Of a stretch of 64,000 nt of DNA, positions 46,130 through 56,053 are shown one piece after another. The stretch lies in contig NZ_JAIQDE010000020.1 of the NCBI RefSeq assembly GCF_020037015.1, positions 1 through 64,000 of the forward strand, read 5' to 3'. Source of the DNA: Corallococcus sp. AS-1-6 (GTDB taxonomy: Bacteria > Myxococcota > Myxococcia > Myxococcales > Myxococcaceae). Position numbers and translations under genes: made by a program. Below the pieces are notes generated by a model. It did no database searches and was not told the DNA's origin. It worked only from the letters and a program-made list of their open reading frames with translations. Numbering within the stretch: the first letter of the stretch is position 1; each line of letters begins with the position of its first letter.

Positions 46130-47386
46130 TCACGCGCTCCGCAGCACATCCCCATCCAGCACGAACACACCTGGAACCCCGTCCGGCGCATGCCCCAGCG
46201 CCGCGAGCCTCCGCACCGACTCACCGTCCGACTCACGGCACAGGAGCGCCACCTCGCGCCGGCCCAGGCTCACGCGCAGGGGGCCTCCGCCCGTGGCGGC
46301 CTCCAGCCTGCGGCGCTGGGCCTTCGTGAGCAGCCGCGCGCCGTCGTGCCCGTCGCCGCCCGCCACCGCCCAGATGCCTGAGAACGCCTCCGCCAGCCGC
46401 ACCTCGCCCTGGTCGATGACGACGGGCCGCACGTCCGCGGGCCTGAGCTCCAGGTGGTGCCACGCCGCCGCGTCCACCGCTTCGAGCGTGAGCCCCGCAT
46501 CCTTCAGCGCGGAGGCCGGCAGGTAGCGCACGAACTCCGCGTCCTCCAGCACGTAGAAGACCTCCAGCCCCGCAGGCCCCGGACGGAACAGCGCGCCCTG
46601 GGTCCCCGCCACGAACCCTGAAGGCCGCAGCACCGGGCGCAGCGCCTCCAATGACACCCCCGTGGGCCCCACCCCCGAGGACAACCCACCCAGCCTCGAC
46701 GCCAGCGCCTCCACGTGCGCGGTGAGCCCCTGCGCGCCCGGTGCCTCCTGATACGCGGCATACAGCGAGCCCACGTCCACGCGGCCCACGCCCCCCGAGG
46801 CCAGCTTCACCAGCAGGTCTCGCCCCTGACGCCGGAAGCCCACGCCCGCGCGGCCCAGCGCGGCGGTGAGCGCGGCGGTGAACTCCGGACGCAGCACCTG
46901 CTCCTCCGGCGCGGGCGGCGGAGGCAGGTCCGCGGCCTCCAGCTCCGCGCGCAAGAGCTTCGCCTCCGCGTCGAAGGGGTCCCGCTCCACGGCCTCCGCC
47001 ACGTAGGCGCGGGCGCGCGCACCCTCGCCCTGCCGCAGCGCGAGCACGGCCAGCACCTTGAGGGCCTCCGGGTCGCCGGGGCTCAGGACCAGGGCCTCCC
47101 GCAGCTCGGCCTCCGCCTCCCGGTGCCGCTCCAATCCCAGCAACGCGCGCGCGAGCCCCAGGCGCACCTGGAGGTCCTTGGGGAAGTCCCGCCGCAGGGC
47201 CTGCATCAACGGCAGGGCTTCGCGCTCCGCGTCCGCGTTGACCAGCGCATGCGCCACGGTGAGGCGCAGCGTGGGGCCGGGCGCGCGCGCGGCCTCGTCA
47301 CGCAGCGCCTCCAGCTCCGCGCCGCTGAGCACTTCACCCGCCTCCACCTTGCGGCGCAGGCGCTCCAGTTCCGCCGGGGAAATCAC
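46130..47386 (-). CDS. TPR protein with a DUF1444-like C-terminal domain
   Basis: A 418-residue cytoplasmic protein. Residues 5-155 are three to four TPR units (LQVRLGLARALLGLERHREAEAELREALVLSPGDPEALKVLAVLALRQGEG..., written here in part). From about 170 on is a DUF1444/YtpP-like region (EFTAALTAALGRAGVGFRRQGRDL, GAGLEV-like strands, VVIDQGEVRLAEAFSG). Function unknown. Confidence 0.7.
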   Translation of the reverse strand: MISPAELERLRRKVEAGEVLSGAELEALRDEAARAPGPTLRLTVAHALVNADAEREALPLMQALRRDFPKDLQVRLGLARALLGLERHREAEAELREALVLSPGDPEALKVLAVLALRQGEGARARAYVAEAVERDPFDAEAKLLRAELEAADLPPPPAPEEQVLRPEFTAALTAALGRAGVGFRRQGRDLLVKLASGGVGRVDVGSLYAAYQEAPGAQGLTAHVEALASRLGGLSSGVGPTGVSLEALRPVLRPSGFVAGTQGALFRPGPAGLEVFYVLEDAEFVRYLPASALKDAGLTLEAVDAAAWHHLELRPADVRPVVIDQGEVRLAEAFSGIWAVAGGDGHDGARLLTKAQRRRLEAATGGGPLRVSLGRREVALLCRESDGESVRRLAALGHAPDGVPGVFVLDGDVLRSA

Positions 47387-47421
47387 GCGCGGACTCTACT
47401 CCCTCCGGAGCTCCAGCCCCG

Positions 47422-49473
47422 TCAATGCGTCACGTCGTGCGGCCCCTCCTGCTCGGCCGTCTCCTCCTCGCCCCGGCTCTGGGAGAGGAAGTCATCCAGC
47501 GCGCCCACGTCGATGGGCTTGCGGAACACGGCATCCACCTGCGCCAGGCTCGCGCGGTTCTGCCCCCGCACGTCCATGCCGGTGACGATGGCCAGCAAGG
47601 CGTGGGGCGTGCGCCGCCGCAGCTCTCGCGCCAGCTCCCAGCCCGTCATCTCCGGCATCACCGCGTCCAGCAGCGCGGCGTCGTAGGGGCGCTTCTCCCA
47701 GATGCGCAGGGCCACGTCCGGGCTGTGCGCCACCTGCACCTCGTAGCCCTCCTCGCCCAGGACCTCGGCCATCATCCGCGCGTTGTCCAGGTCGTCGTCC
47801 ACCACCAGCACGCGGCGCGCGCGCCCGGGCATGCGCGGCAGGCGTCCCGGCGCCTGCGCTCGCGGCGGCTCGGCGGACACGGGCGCCCCCGCCGCGACGT
47901 CGCGGAAGCGCGGCAGCCGCACGATGAAGTTCGCGCCCGAGCCGTCCCGCCGGTTCTCCACCGTCAGCTCTCCGCCCCAGCGCTGCACCTGCGTGCGCGC
48001 CACCGCCAGGAACAGCGAGAACTGCGGCGCCCCCGGGTCCCGGCGCAGCGGGTCGAACAGGCCCGCCAGTTCGTCCTGCGCGTAGGGCCGCCCCCCGTCC
48101 TCGATGCGCAGGTCCAGCCAGTCCTCCCCGGCGGGACGGGAGCGGACCACCAGCGTGCCGCCCTCCTCCATCCGGTCGCGCGCGGACAGCATCAGGTTGA
48201 CGATGAGCTCGCGGAAGAAGCCCGCGTCCGCCTTCACGCCCCACGGGAAGCCCAGGTCCAGCTCCGTGTGCACCGGGTGCTGGCGCTGCTCCAGCTCTCC
48301 TCGCGCCAGCTCCAGCGCCTCGCGCACCGTCTGGTCCACCGGCACGTTGCCCAGGCGCTCCTCGGTGCGCTGCACGCTGAACTCCTGCAGCCGCGCCACC
48401 AGCTCGCCGATGTTGCGCACCGTCTTGTCCAGCGCCTCGACGTGCTCGGGTTTGTATTCGCGTTGCAGCAGCGTGATGCGCAGCCGCAGCACGTTGAGGA
48501 AGTTGTTGAGCGCGTGCGCGGCGCCGCTTGCCAGTTGTCCCAGCGCCTGCTGCCGGGTGCGCCGCAGGAGCTGTCCCTGGAGCCTGCGCACCTCGTCGTG
48601 CGCGTTCTCCAGGGCCTTGGTCTTCACCGCGGCCTCGGTGCGGTCGCTGAAGGTCTGGATGACGCCCGCCAGGACCTGGTCCTCCTCCCACACCGGCGTG
48701 GCGCTCATCTCCAGCGTGGCGTCCCCGCCGCCGGGGCGCTCCACCTGCATCATCACGCCGCGCACCGGCGCCTTCTCGCGCAGCGCGCGCAGGAAGGGCA
48801 TGTCCTGCACCTTGAAGGGCTCCCCCGTGGGGTGCCTCGCGTTGACCTGGGTGAGCACGGGCCCCAGCGAGCTGGCGGCCCTCGCGCCCACCACCGCGCG
48901 CATGGGCACGCCCATCAGGCGGCTCACCGGCGGCGAGGCGAAGGACACCATGCCGTCCGTCTCCGCCAGCAGGATGCCCACCTCCACGTGGTTGAGCACC
49001 GACTCCATCACCGCCGCCTCGCGGAAGCGCACCTCCTCCGTCTTGAGCACGCGCGCGTAGGAGGCCTGCGCGGACGCGTCCGCCTCCCACACCAGCTCCG
49101 ACACCAGCTCCGCCACGTCCGCGTGGATGACGCCCCCGTTGCGGCGCGCATAGACGTAGAGCAGCACCTCCTGGAGCGACTTGAACTCGCGGGTCAGGTC
49201 CTCCGGGTCGAAGTTCTGGTCGTACCGGAAGGCCCCGTGCGAACGCACCACCTCCGGCCACAGCCGCACCGCGTCCTCGCCCCGGTCCTCGAGCAGCCGG
49301 GCAAGCTCATCCAACAGATGGCGCAGCGGCGCGCGCAGGTCCCGGCCGGGGACCTCCACCTCGTACGTCTCCGCGCGCAGGCGCTTGGACCAAAGGCGCG
49401 TGATGCGCTCGCCCTCGTCCGAGAGCAGCCCTGACAGCGCGGTGATGGCGGTATCGGAAGAAGGCACGCTCAA
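47422..49473 (-). CDS. Sensor kinase-like protein with degenerate catalytic boxes and a receiver
   Basis: A protein of about 683 residues. Residues 1-165 form an RsbR/sensor-like helical domain, 165-300 a PAS domain. The dimerisation helix has phospho-His in AAHALNNFLNV but Ala where the H-box Glu is expected. The ATPase region reads NLMLSARDRM (Asn to Ser in the N box) and EDGGRPYAQDE, and the G2 box is lost. The C-terminal receiver is intact: VVDDDLDN, LLDAVMPEMTG, KPIDVG. It may still bind partners and be phosphorylated in trans. Start is TTG at 49473 or GTG at 49467. Confidence 0.82.
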   Translation of the reverse strand: MSVPSSDTAITALSGLLSDEGERITRLWSKRLRAETYEVEVPGRDLRAPLRHLLDELARLLEDRGEDAVRLWPEVVRSHGAFRYDQNFDPEDLTREFKSLQEVLLYVYARRNGGVIHADVAELVSELVWEADASAQASYARVLKTEEVRFREAAVMESVLNHVEVGILLAETDGMVSFASPPVSRLMGVPMRAVVGARAASSLGPVLTQVNARHPTGEPFKVQDMPFLRALREKAPVRGVMMQVERPGGGDATLEMSATPVWEEDQVLAGVIQTFSDRTEAAVKTKALENAHDEVRRLQGQLLRRTRQQALGQLASGAAHALNNFLNVLRLRITLLQREYKPEHVEALDKTVRNIGELVARLQEFSVQRTEERLGNVPVDQTVREALELARGELEQRQHPVHTELDLGFPWGVKADAGFFRELIVNLMLSARDRMEEGGTLVVRSRPAGEDWLDLRIEDGGRPYAQDELAGLFDPLRRDPGAPQFSLFLAVARTQVQRWGGELTVENRRDGSGANFIVRLPRFRDVAAGAPVSAEPPRAQAPGRLPRMPGRARRVLVVDDDLDNARMMAEVLGEEGYEVQVAHSPDVALRIWEKRPYDAALLDAVMPEMTGWELARELRRRTPHALLAIVTGMDVRGQNRASLAQVDAVFRKPIDVGALDDFLSQSRGEEETAEQEGPHDVTH

Positions 49474-49642
49474 GGGCGCACGATGCGCACGCCCCGGGCG
49501 CCCGGCCACCCGCCCCCCGTCACCTCCCGGTGCGGCAATGTCAGACGTCCCACAGCGGGCGCCCGCGTCACGGGCCCCGAGCGCCCGCCTGCCCGGCCGC
49601 CCTGGCGGCGGCGAGCGGTCGTCCCCACCTTTCCAGGCACGG

Positions 49643-50428
49643 ATGAGCACGAAGGAGCACAGGAAGAACGACCTGGAGCAGCCGGAGGTCTCCCAGCAGG
49701 CCATGGCGCAGCTCTTCCGTGGCGAGCTCAGCCGCTCGGACACGTGGCGCACGCGGCTGGACACGACGACGAACTGGGCGCTCACCACGACGGCGGCGGT
49801 CATCTCCTTCGGCTTCGCGTCGCCGGAGAGCTCGCACGTCACGTTCCTGGTGGGCATCTGGATGGTGGTGTCCTTCCTGCTCATCGAGGCGCGGCGCTAC
49901 CGCTACTACGACTTGTGGAACCGCCGCGTGCGCCTGCTGGAGGACGGCTGGTGGGCGCCGATGCTGCGGCGCGAGCCGGTGGACCCGGACGCGCTGCGGG
50001 AGCTGGCGGTGGAGATGTCCCGGCCGCAGATCCAACTGTCGCTGGTGTCCGCCATCGCGACGCGGCTCAACCGCGCGTACGGGCCCATCCTCATCGTCCT
50101 GATGGTGACCTGGTTCTTCAAGGTCTACAGCCACCCGCGACCGCCGCGCGACTTCCTGGACTTCGTGGACCGCGCGCACGTGGCCTGGATTCCAGGCCCG
50201 GTGGTGATGGCCGCGCTGCTGTTCCTCACCCTGGCGGCGGCGTACCTCTTCACCGCGTCCTTCTTCATCCGCTCGCCGCTGGGGGAGCTGCGCACCCGGC
50301 CGCGTGGACGCAGGGCCGCGCTCTGGGAGTCCTTCTACCGGCCCTACGCCATCCAGCGCCGCAGGCGCCCGCGTTCCCCGGGCGGCCGCGCCAGCACGCC
50401 GCGCCCGCCCGCCCCGTTCGAGCACTGA
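49643..50428 (+). CDS. DUF2270 integral membrane protein
   Basis: A 261-residue protein with four hydrophobic segments (about 44-62, 68-82, 148-168, 190-212) and a strongly basic Pro/Arg-rich C-terminus. The N-terminal SRSDTWRTRLDTTTNWALTT and RRYRYYDLWNRRVRLLE are typical of DUF2270. Function unknown. The start at ATG 49643 lies 169 bp from the divergent sensor gene; the stop almost touches the convergent HEAT-type gene. Confidence 0.82.
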   Translation: MSTKEHRKNDLEQPEVSQQAMAQLFRGELSRSDTWRTRLDTTTNWALTTTAAVISFGFASPESSHVTFLVGIWMVVSFLLIEARRYRYYDLWNRRVRLLEDGWWAPMLRREPVDPDALRELAVEMSRPQIQLSLVSAIATRLNRAYGPILIVLMVTWFFKVYSHPRPPRDFLDFVDRAHVAWIPGPVVMAALLFLTLAAAYLFTASFFIRSPLGELRTRPRGRRAALWESFYRPYAIQRRRRPRSPGGRASTPRPPAPFEH

Positions 50429-50429
50429 C

Positions 50430-52346
50430 TCAGCCGCCGAGCTGCGCGCCCACCTGCGCCATCAGCGCCATCACCCGGGCGCGCGTGGGGGCCTGCAGGT
50501 CCGGCCGCACCGCGATGGCCTGGAGCATCTGGAACACGGGCGTGCCCCCCTCCAGGTGCTGGGCCGCGACCGCCAGCAGCGCGGGCTCCTCGCCGGGCGC
50601 CAGCCCTCCGGCGACCACCCAGGCCCGCAGGTGCTCCAGGGCGTTCGCGTCCAGGGTGCGCGTGTTCAGCGCGTCCAGCAGCGCCCGCTGCACGCCCCGG
50701 TCCTTCTCCGTCTCCAGCGCGTCCAACAGCAGCCGCGTGGCCAGCTCCTGCGGGGCGCCGCGCAGCGCATCCGCCGCCGCGGCCCGCACGTCCGGGGACT
50801 CCGCGCGCAGGTGCGGCGACGCCACGTCCACCACCCGCTCCGCCCGCGTGCCGCCCAGCGCGCGCAGCGCGTGCGCCCGCGCCTCGTCCCCCGGCGCCTG
50901 GGACACGGCGGTCTCCAGCGTCCGCACCGCGGCGCGCGCCTCCGCCGACTCCGGGGCCAGGTGAGACGACCAGACGCCCAGCGCGTACGACGTCGCCCGC
51001 TCCACCGGGACGTCGTGCTCCTCGCGGGCGCGCTCCAGCAGGCGGTGGATCATCACGCCCGTCTCCGGCTCCGGCTTCGTCAGGAACCCCGCGCGCTGCA
51101 CCATCATCACGTACGCGCCCGCGTGCTCCCGGGCCTCCGGCGACTGGAGGAGCGTGCGCAGCGTGGCCTGCGCCTGCGCGTGGCCCGCGCCCACCAGCAG
51201 GTCCAGCATCAGCTCGCGCATGGCGGGCTTCGTGCCCGGCTTCAGGAACAGGCGCGCCAGCTCCTGGCAGCGCTTCGGCTCCAGCGTCAGCGCCGCGATG
51301 GCCCGCCGCGCGAACACGTCCAGCCCCGCGATGGCGTCCGGGCCGCTGGCGTTCTCCAGCGTCTCCAGCAGCTCCTCCACCGTCATCCCGTCCGCCTGGC
51401 CGCGCAGCGCCGCCGTCTCCGGATCCATCTCGAAGGCGATCTGCGACGGCGTGCGCACCACCATCTTCTGTTCGTCCGGCGCCGGCAGGGGCTGCATCTC
51501 CCGCGACTGGTAGGTCAGCCGCAGGCGCAGCCGCTTGGACAGGAGCACGCGCCCGTCCGTGCCCAGCGCGTCCAGCACCTCGTCCTGGGTGATGGCGACG
51601 AGGCGCCCTTCCGCGTCGCGGTCGAAGGTCGTGAGCGAGCCCAGCTCCTGCTTCGCCACCGTCGCCGCGCCCGCCGCGCGCAGGCTCTGGTAGCGCGTCC
51701 TGCGGCGCGTCAGCCGCGAGGTGTCCCCGGGCTCGAAGGCGAACGCCGACGCCACGTCGCCCGTCTGCGTGGACTCGGTGGCGGTCCAGGACGCTTCGTC
51801 GCGCAGCTCGGAGGGGAACAGCTCCGCCGCCAGCGTCTGCGCGAACTGGCGGAACAGCGGGGGCTCCGCCTCGGAGAAGCGCACCGCCTGGAGCGCGCCG
51901 CGCGCATCCAGTTCCAACCACGCGCTGGCGGTGTCCGGCAGGTGGGCCTGGAGCGCCGCCGCGTCCGGCAGCAGCGCCTGTCCGGCGAGGACCGCTTCGT
52001 GCCGCGCCAGCCGGCGCAGCGTCAGGCGCAGCCGGGTGCCCGTCGCGCGCGTCTCCAACGCCTGGAGCGTCAGCTCGCCGTCCAGGTGCAGCACGCCCTC
52101 CAGCTCCTGGGCCTTCGCGTCCGGCGCCGGCATGGGCAGCGCCACGCGCGTCAGGTCATCCCAGACGAGGTGGAAGGTGTGCGCCTCGCCCACGCGCCAG
52201 CGGAACAGCGGCAGCCGGTGGGAGGACTCGGAGGCCTGCACCGTCGCGGCGGACGGAGAAGACCCGGACAGCCAGAAGGGCAACGCTCCCAGGCACACCA
52301 GGGCACCCAGGCCGGCCACGCCACGAACGAGGGTCGAGCGACGCAT
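50430..52346 (-). CDS. Exported HEAT-repeat protein, vitellogenin-like layout
   Basis: A 638-residue protein with an N-terminal signal or anchor helix (LVRGVAGLGALVCLGALPFWL). Residues 45-310 are beta-rich (RLPLFRWRVGEAHTFHLVWDD, LHLDGELTLQALETRATGTR) and resemble a half-barrel. Residues 330-620 are HEAT-type helix pairs (PDVRAAAADALRGAPQELAT). A beta barrel followed by a helical superhelix is the plan of the vitellogenin/MTP lipid transfer module. I infer but cannot prove relation. It lies 88 bp downstream of the 731-residue exported protein and probably forms an operon. Confidence 0.7.
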   Translation of the reverse strand: MRRSTLVRGVAGLGALVCLGALPFWLSGSSPSAATVQASESSHRLPLFRWRVGEAHTFHLVWDDLTRVALPMPAPDAKAQELEGVLHLDGELTLQALETRATGTRLRLTLRRLARHEAVLAGQALLPDAAALQAHLPDTASAWLELDARGALQAVRFSEAEPPLFRQFAQTLAAELFPSELRDEASWTATESTQTGDVASAFAFEPGDTSRLTRRRTRYQSLRAAGAATVAKQELGSLTTFDRDAEGRLVAITQDEVLDALGTDGRVLLSKRLRLRLTYQSREMQPLPAPDEQKMVVRTPSQIAFEMDPETAALRGQADGMTVEELLETLENASGPDAIAGLDVFARRAIAALTLEPKRCQELARLFLKPGTKPAMRELMLDLLVGAGHAQAQATLRTLLQSPEAREHAGAYVMMVQRAGFLTKPEPETGVMIHRLLERAREEHDVPVERATSYALGVWSSHLAPESAEARAAVRTLETAVSQAPGDEARAHALRALGGTRAERVVDVASPHLRAESPDVRAAAADALRGAPQELATRLLLDALETEKDRGVQRALLDALNTRTLDANALEHLRAWVVAGGLAPGEEPALLAVAAQHLEGGTPVFQMLQAIAVRPDLQAPTRARVMALMAQVGAQLGG

Positions 52347-52434
52347 GAAACACTCCGCGAAGGAAAAGTCGAAGAAGGTGGGGAACCACGCCCCGGGGCC
52401 GTGGAAGGCGGCCCCGGGGGTCATGCGAGCGCGG

Positions 52435-54630
52435 CTAGTAGAGCTGCGCGAGCGGCAGGTAATGCTGGTCGTTGAAGAGCTGCGCGCTGGTGCCGATGCC
52501 CGGCCACGACACGATGGGAAACTCCCCCTTCAGGAAGCCCAGCTCCGCGAACAGGGAGAGCCGGCCGTCCAGGGAGCGCAGCGTGAAGTTCAGGCTGGTG
52601 CCCAGTGACAGGAACAGCGTGTTGGGGTTCGTCGGGTGCGTCGGCGAGCTCAGCGCCACGCCGATGCGGCCCTGGAGCGGCAGCTCGAAGCGCACGAGGG
52701 TCAGCGTGCCGCGGACGCCAATCTGGAGGCCCGGGATGCCGATGGCCAGCGACACGAAGCCGTTGGCGGACGCATAGGGCCCGATGTTGCCCAGCAGGTC
52801 CAGCGTGATGAGGTTGAGCGTGCAGTCACGGCCCAGGGCGCCGCCCATCGACGCGACGATGCCCACCTCCACGGACAGGCCTCCGCTCACCGTCACGGGG
52901 ATGAACCACACCATGAACGTGGCGCTCCCCTTGGCCGCGTCCTTGTCCACGAAGGGCTTGCGCTCCACGAAGGTGAAGCGCGCCGGGTAGGACTGGTCGA
53001 ACGTGAAGATGGGGTTGCCCAGCACGCGCGCGCTCAGCTCCACCCGGATGGCGGAGGGCTGCGTGGACGCGCGGCCCGTCAGGTAGGCGACCTCCGTGCG
53101 CGTCGGGCTGAACACGTTCGCGTAGAGCCCCAGCTCGCTGAAGATGGCGGCGTTGGTGTCGCACCAGTTGCCGTTGAACGCGGAGCCGGGCGTGGACATC
53201 TCCCAGCCCGCGCGCAGCGAATAGCCACCGCCGAAGTTGTTGTCACCCGAGTAGCCGCCCGCGGAGAAGTCCATCCCCTGGCGCTTGGTCATGGTGACCG
53301 GGTTCGTGGGCGGCTGCTGCTTCGCCGCCTGCTCCGCCAGGTACGCCGCCAGGGCCTTGACGTAGGAGCTCACCAGCTCCGGGTTGAGCGTGTAGTCCTT
53401 CAGGTCCAGGCCCTTGATCTTCAGCCGGTCCGCGTTGCGGATGAAGCTCTCCGCGCCGAAGTCGTTGCCGGTGACGGCGAGGCACTGGCGCAGGTCCGCC
53501 TCCCGGCGGGGCACCATGACCGCGTCCACCATGGCCTTGTAGCGGCGGGGGCTCCAGTCACACACCGTCGTCTTGTCGGCGACGAGGCAGCCCTCGGCGT
53601 CCGCCTTCGCCAGCGTCTCCTCCAGGGCCTTGTCCAGGTCGTAGAGACGCTCGGCGGTCTTCTCGTCCAGCTCCACGGTGCTGAAGTCGCGGCTGCGCAG
53701 CGCCTCCGCCTCGCGCTGCCAGGCGGCATAGACGGCGTTGCGCTGGTCCAGCAGGGCGGAGAAGGCCTCCTGGCGCTGCTGCGACTCGTTGAGCACGTCG
53801 TCGGCGACATTGCTCAGCGCCTTGCTCATGGACTGGTGCCACGCGTCCGAAGGCAGCACCGCCTGGCGGGCCTCGGCGTTGTTCGCCTTCCAGGCCGCCT
53901 CGGAGGTGAACTCATAGGCCTTGGTGTTCTTGGGGTACGGCCCCGGCACGAAGCGGAAGTACGCGTTCTTCTCCACGCGCGTCTTGCCGTCCCAGACAGG
54001 CGCCAGCTTCTTCCCGTCCTTGCTGTACAGCGTGCGCTCCGCGATGCCCCCGGAGCCGTAGGCCGCGGTGAACAGCGCGCGGAAGTCATCGCCGAAGCGG
54101 CCCGCGCCCTGCTCGAAGCGGCTGTAGTCGTAGTGCTTCTCGTGCACGTACTCCTGGCACGAGCGCTCCAGCACGCCGTTGGCGTCCCACTCCTGGCGCT
54201 GCTTGTCGTACGCCTGCTCCACCTTGGTGAGGTTCTTGTAGCCCTTGCGCGCCAGCACCTGGCCGCGCTGCACCTGGCCCACGATGGACTCATCCGAACC
54301 GGAGAAGAGCGTGTTGGTGACGGCGTTGGGCTGCACGGCCACCGTCTCCACGCCGCCGCCCATGCTGTCGGGCACCAGCGCGGTGCGCTTGGGCGCGGAC
54401 GTGTAGCGGGCCTTCCACTCCGACTCCATCAGGCCCTGACAATAGGCGTCGTTCTCCTGGCCGCACGCGGACGCGCGGTAGTCCACGTTGGAGCACTCGG
54501 TCAGCGTGGGCTGGGGGCAGGTGGCCGCCAGCGCCTGGGGCGCCGCCAGCGACAGGGTGGACAGCATGGCCCAGCGCACGGGGCGCGGCAGCCGGACGGG
54601 GGTTCTGCGCAAGCTCATGGACAGCCTCAT
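52435..54630 (-). CDS. Large exported protein of unknown function
   Basis: About 731 residues with a signal peptide ending near PQALAATC. The helical N-terminal half (40-460) is charged and has scattered Cys (TECSNVDYRASACGQENDAYC, ERSCQEYV, CLVADKTTVCDW). The C-terminal 250 residues are Gly-rich beta strands (GGGYSLRAGWEMS, LTLVRFELPLQGRIGVALSS) as in outer-membrane or surface-bound proteins. I do not recognise the family. A second ATG at 54618 is possible. The HEAT-type exported gene follows on the same strand. Confidence 0.68.
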   Translation of the reverse strand: MRLSMSLRRTPVRLPRPVRWAMLSTLSLAAPQALAATCPQPTLTECSNVDYRASACGQENDAYCQGLMESEWKARYTSAPKRTALVPDSMGGGVETVAVQPNAVTNTLFSGSDESIVGQVQRGQVLARKGYKNLTKVEQAYDKQRQEWDANGVLERSCQEYVHEKHYDYSRFEQGAGRFGDDFRALFTAAYGSGGIAERTLYSKDGKKLAPVWDGKTRVEKNAYFRFVPGPYPKNTKAYEFTSEAAWKANNAEARQAVLPSDAWHQSMSKALSNVADDVLNESQQRQEAFSALLDQRNAVYAAWQREAEALRSRDFSTVELDEKTAERLYDLDKALEETLAKADAEGCLVADKTTVCDWSPRRYKAMVDAVMVPRREADLRQCLAVTGNDFGAESFIRNADRLKIKGLDLKDYTLNPELVSSYVKALAAYLAEQAAKQQPPTNPVTMTKRQGMDFSAGGYSGDNNFGGGYSLRAGWEMSTPGSAFNGNWCDTNAAIFSELGLYANVFSPTRTEVAYLTGRASTQPSAIRVELSARVLGNPIFTFDQSYPARFTFVERKPFVDKDAAKGSATFMVWFIPVTVSGGLSVEVGIVASMGGALGRDCTLNLITLDLLGNIGPYASANGFVSLAIGIPGLQIGVRGTLTLVRFELPLQGRIGVALSSPTHPTNPNTLFLSLGTSLNFTLRSLDGRLSLFAELGFLKGEFPIVSWPGIGTSAQLFNDQHYLPLAQLY

Positions 54631-55007
54631 CGGGGTGCGCACGGGCCAGCACGGCCCGGACGCCGCGGCCCATGAGCACGATGCGTGCCGGGCCTCTTCA
54701 CCCCGCGCCTCAGGGGGAAGCGCGCGAGCCGTGAGGCCCCCCAGACCACAAACGGCAAGAACCGCCGTTGCCCCGCGGGCAACGACAGACGCCGCGGCCT
54801 GGCGCCTCGATACACGTTCGGCACATGTGTCGGGCGAGCCCTTGCGCCGGGGCCCGCCCCCTGCCGTCACGCCCCGGGCGGCTCCCCCACGGTCCCCCGC
54901 CGGGCGGCCGGACGGACCACCCGGGCTGATGGGGGCCATGCCCGGGGGTGAATTCCGGCCGCTTTCGCCCTTCCGGCCCTCCCGGATTTGTGGTGTGAAC
55001 CGCCCCC
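54631..55007. other. Divergent intergenic region with inverted repeat
   Basis: A 377-bp region between the exported-protein gene and the isocitrate dehydrogenase gene. It contains a perfect 8-bp inverted repeat, CGTTGCCC and GGGCAACG around CGC (54766-54784), and a CACATGTG palindrome near 54825. These could be operators. No convincing -35/-10 pair and no gene were found. Confidence 0.5.
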
Positions 55008-56015
55008 ATGGCGAACACGCGCACTGTGACGGTCATCAACGGCGACGGCATTGGTCCCGAGGTCTCCGCGGCCACCATCCGCGTCCTGGAAGCCCTCAAG
55101 GTCCCCCTGGAGTTCGAGTTCAAGGACGCGGGCACGGAAGTGGTGGCCAGGTTCGGCACCAACCTGCCCCACGAGACGGTGGAGGCCGTGCTGCGCAGCG
55201 GCGTGGCGCTCAAGGGCCCCACCGGCACCGTCGTGGGCGGCGGCCTGCCTTCCGCGAACGTGGGCCTGCGCAAGCGGCTGGACCTGTACTCGTCCCTGCG
55301 CCCGGTGAAGAGCGTCCCCAACGTCAAGACGCGCTACGAGAACGTCGACCTGGTGGTCGTGCGTGAGAACACCGAGGACCTCTACGCGGGCCTGGAGCAC
55401 ATCGTGGTGCCGGGCGTCGTGGAGGCCATCAAGGTCATCACGGAGAAGGCGTCCACGCGCATCGCCCGCTTCGCCTTCGAGTACGCGAAGAAGAACGGCC
55501 GCAAGAAGGTGTCCGCCATCCACAAGGCGAACATCATGAAGCTGTCGGACGGCCTCTTCCTGGACTGCTGCCGCAAGGTGAGCCGCGAGTTCCCGGAGGT
55601 CGCCTACGACGAGGTCATCGTCGACAACCTCTGCATGCAGTTGGTGAAGGACCCGACCCGCTTCGACGTGATGGTGCTGGAGAACCTGTACGGCGACATC
55701 GTCAGCGACCTGTGCGCGGGCCTGGTGGGCGGCCTGGGCATGGTGCCGGGCGCCAACATCGGCGAGCGCACCGCCGTCTTCGAGGCCGTGCACGGCACCG
55801 CCCCGGACATCGCGGGCAAGGGCATCGCGAACCCCACCGCGCTGATGATGTCCGCGGTCATGATGCTGGAGTGGCTGGACCTGCGGGAAGCGTCCCAGCG
55901 CATGGCCAACGCCATCCAGAAGGTCTACGGCGGCGAGTCCAAGGTGCGCACCGGCGACCTGGGTGGCAGCGCCACCACGCGCGAGTTCACCGACGCCATC
56001 ATCGCCGCGCTGTAG
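55008..56015 (+). CDS. NAD-dependent isocitrate dehydrogenase family protein
   Basis: A 335-residue decarboxylating dehydrogenase of the isocitrate/isopropylmalate family. It has INGDGIGPEV, VALKGPTGT, SANVGLRKRLDLYSSLRP with substrate-binding Ser, Asn and Arg, VVVRENTEDLYAG, ENLYGDIVSDL, and VHGTAPDIAGKGIANPTA. The Asp-Ile after HGTAP is the NAD-type determinant (NADP enzymes have Lys-Tyr). Short length matches bacterial NAD-IDH. Isopropylmalate or homoisocitrate activity cannot be excluded, but no leucine genes lie nearby. Confidence 0.88.
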   Translation: MANTRTVTVINGDGIGPEVSAATIRVLEALKVPLEFEFKDAGTEVVARFGTNLPHETVEAVLRSGVALKGPTGTVVGGGLPSANVGLRKRLDLYSSLRPVKSVPNVKTRYENVDLVVVRENTEDLYAGLEHIVVPGVVEAIKVITEKASTRIARFAFEYAKKNGRKKVSAIHKANIMKLSDGLFLDCCRKVSREFPEVAYDEVIVDNLCMQLVKDPTRFDVMVLENLYGDIVSDLCAGLVGGLGMVPGANIGERTAVFEAVHGTAPDIAGKGIANPTALMMSAVMMLEWLDLREASQRMANAIQKVYGGESKVRTGDLGGSATTREFTDAIIAAL

Positions 56016-56053
56016 TCCTCAACGCGCGGAAGGCGGCACCGCGACACAAGCCA

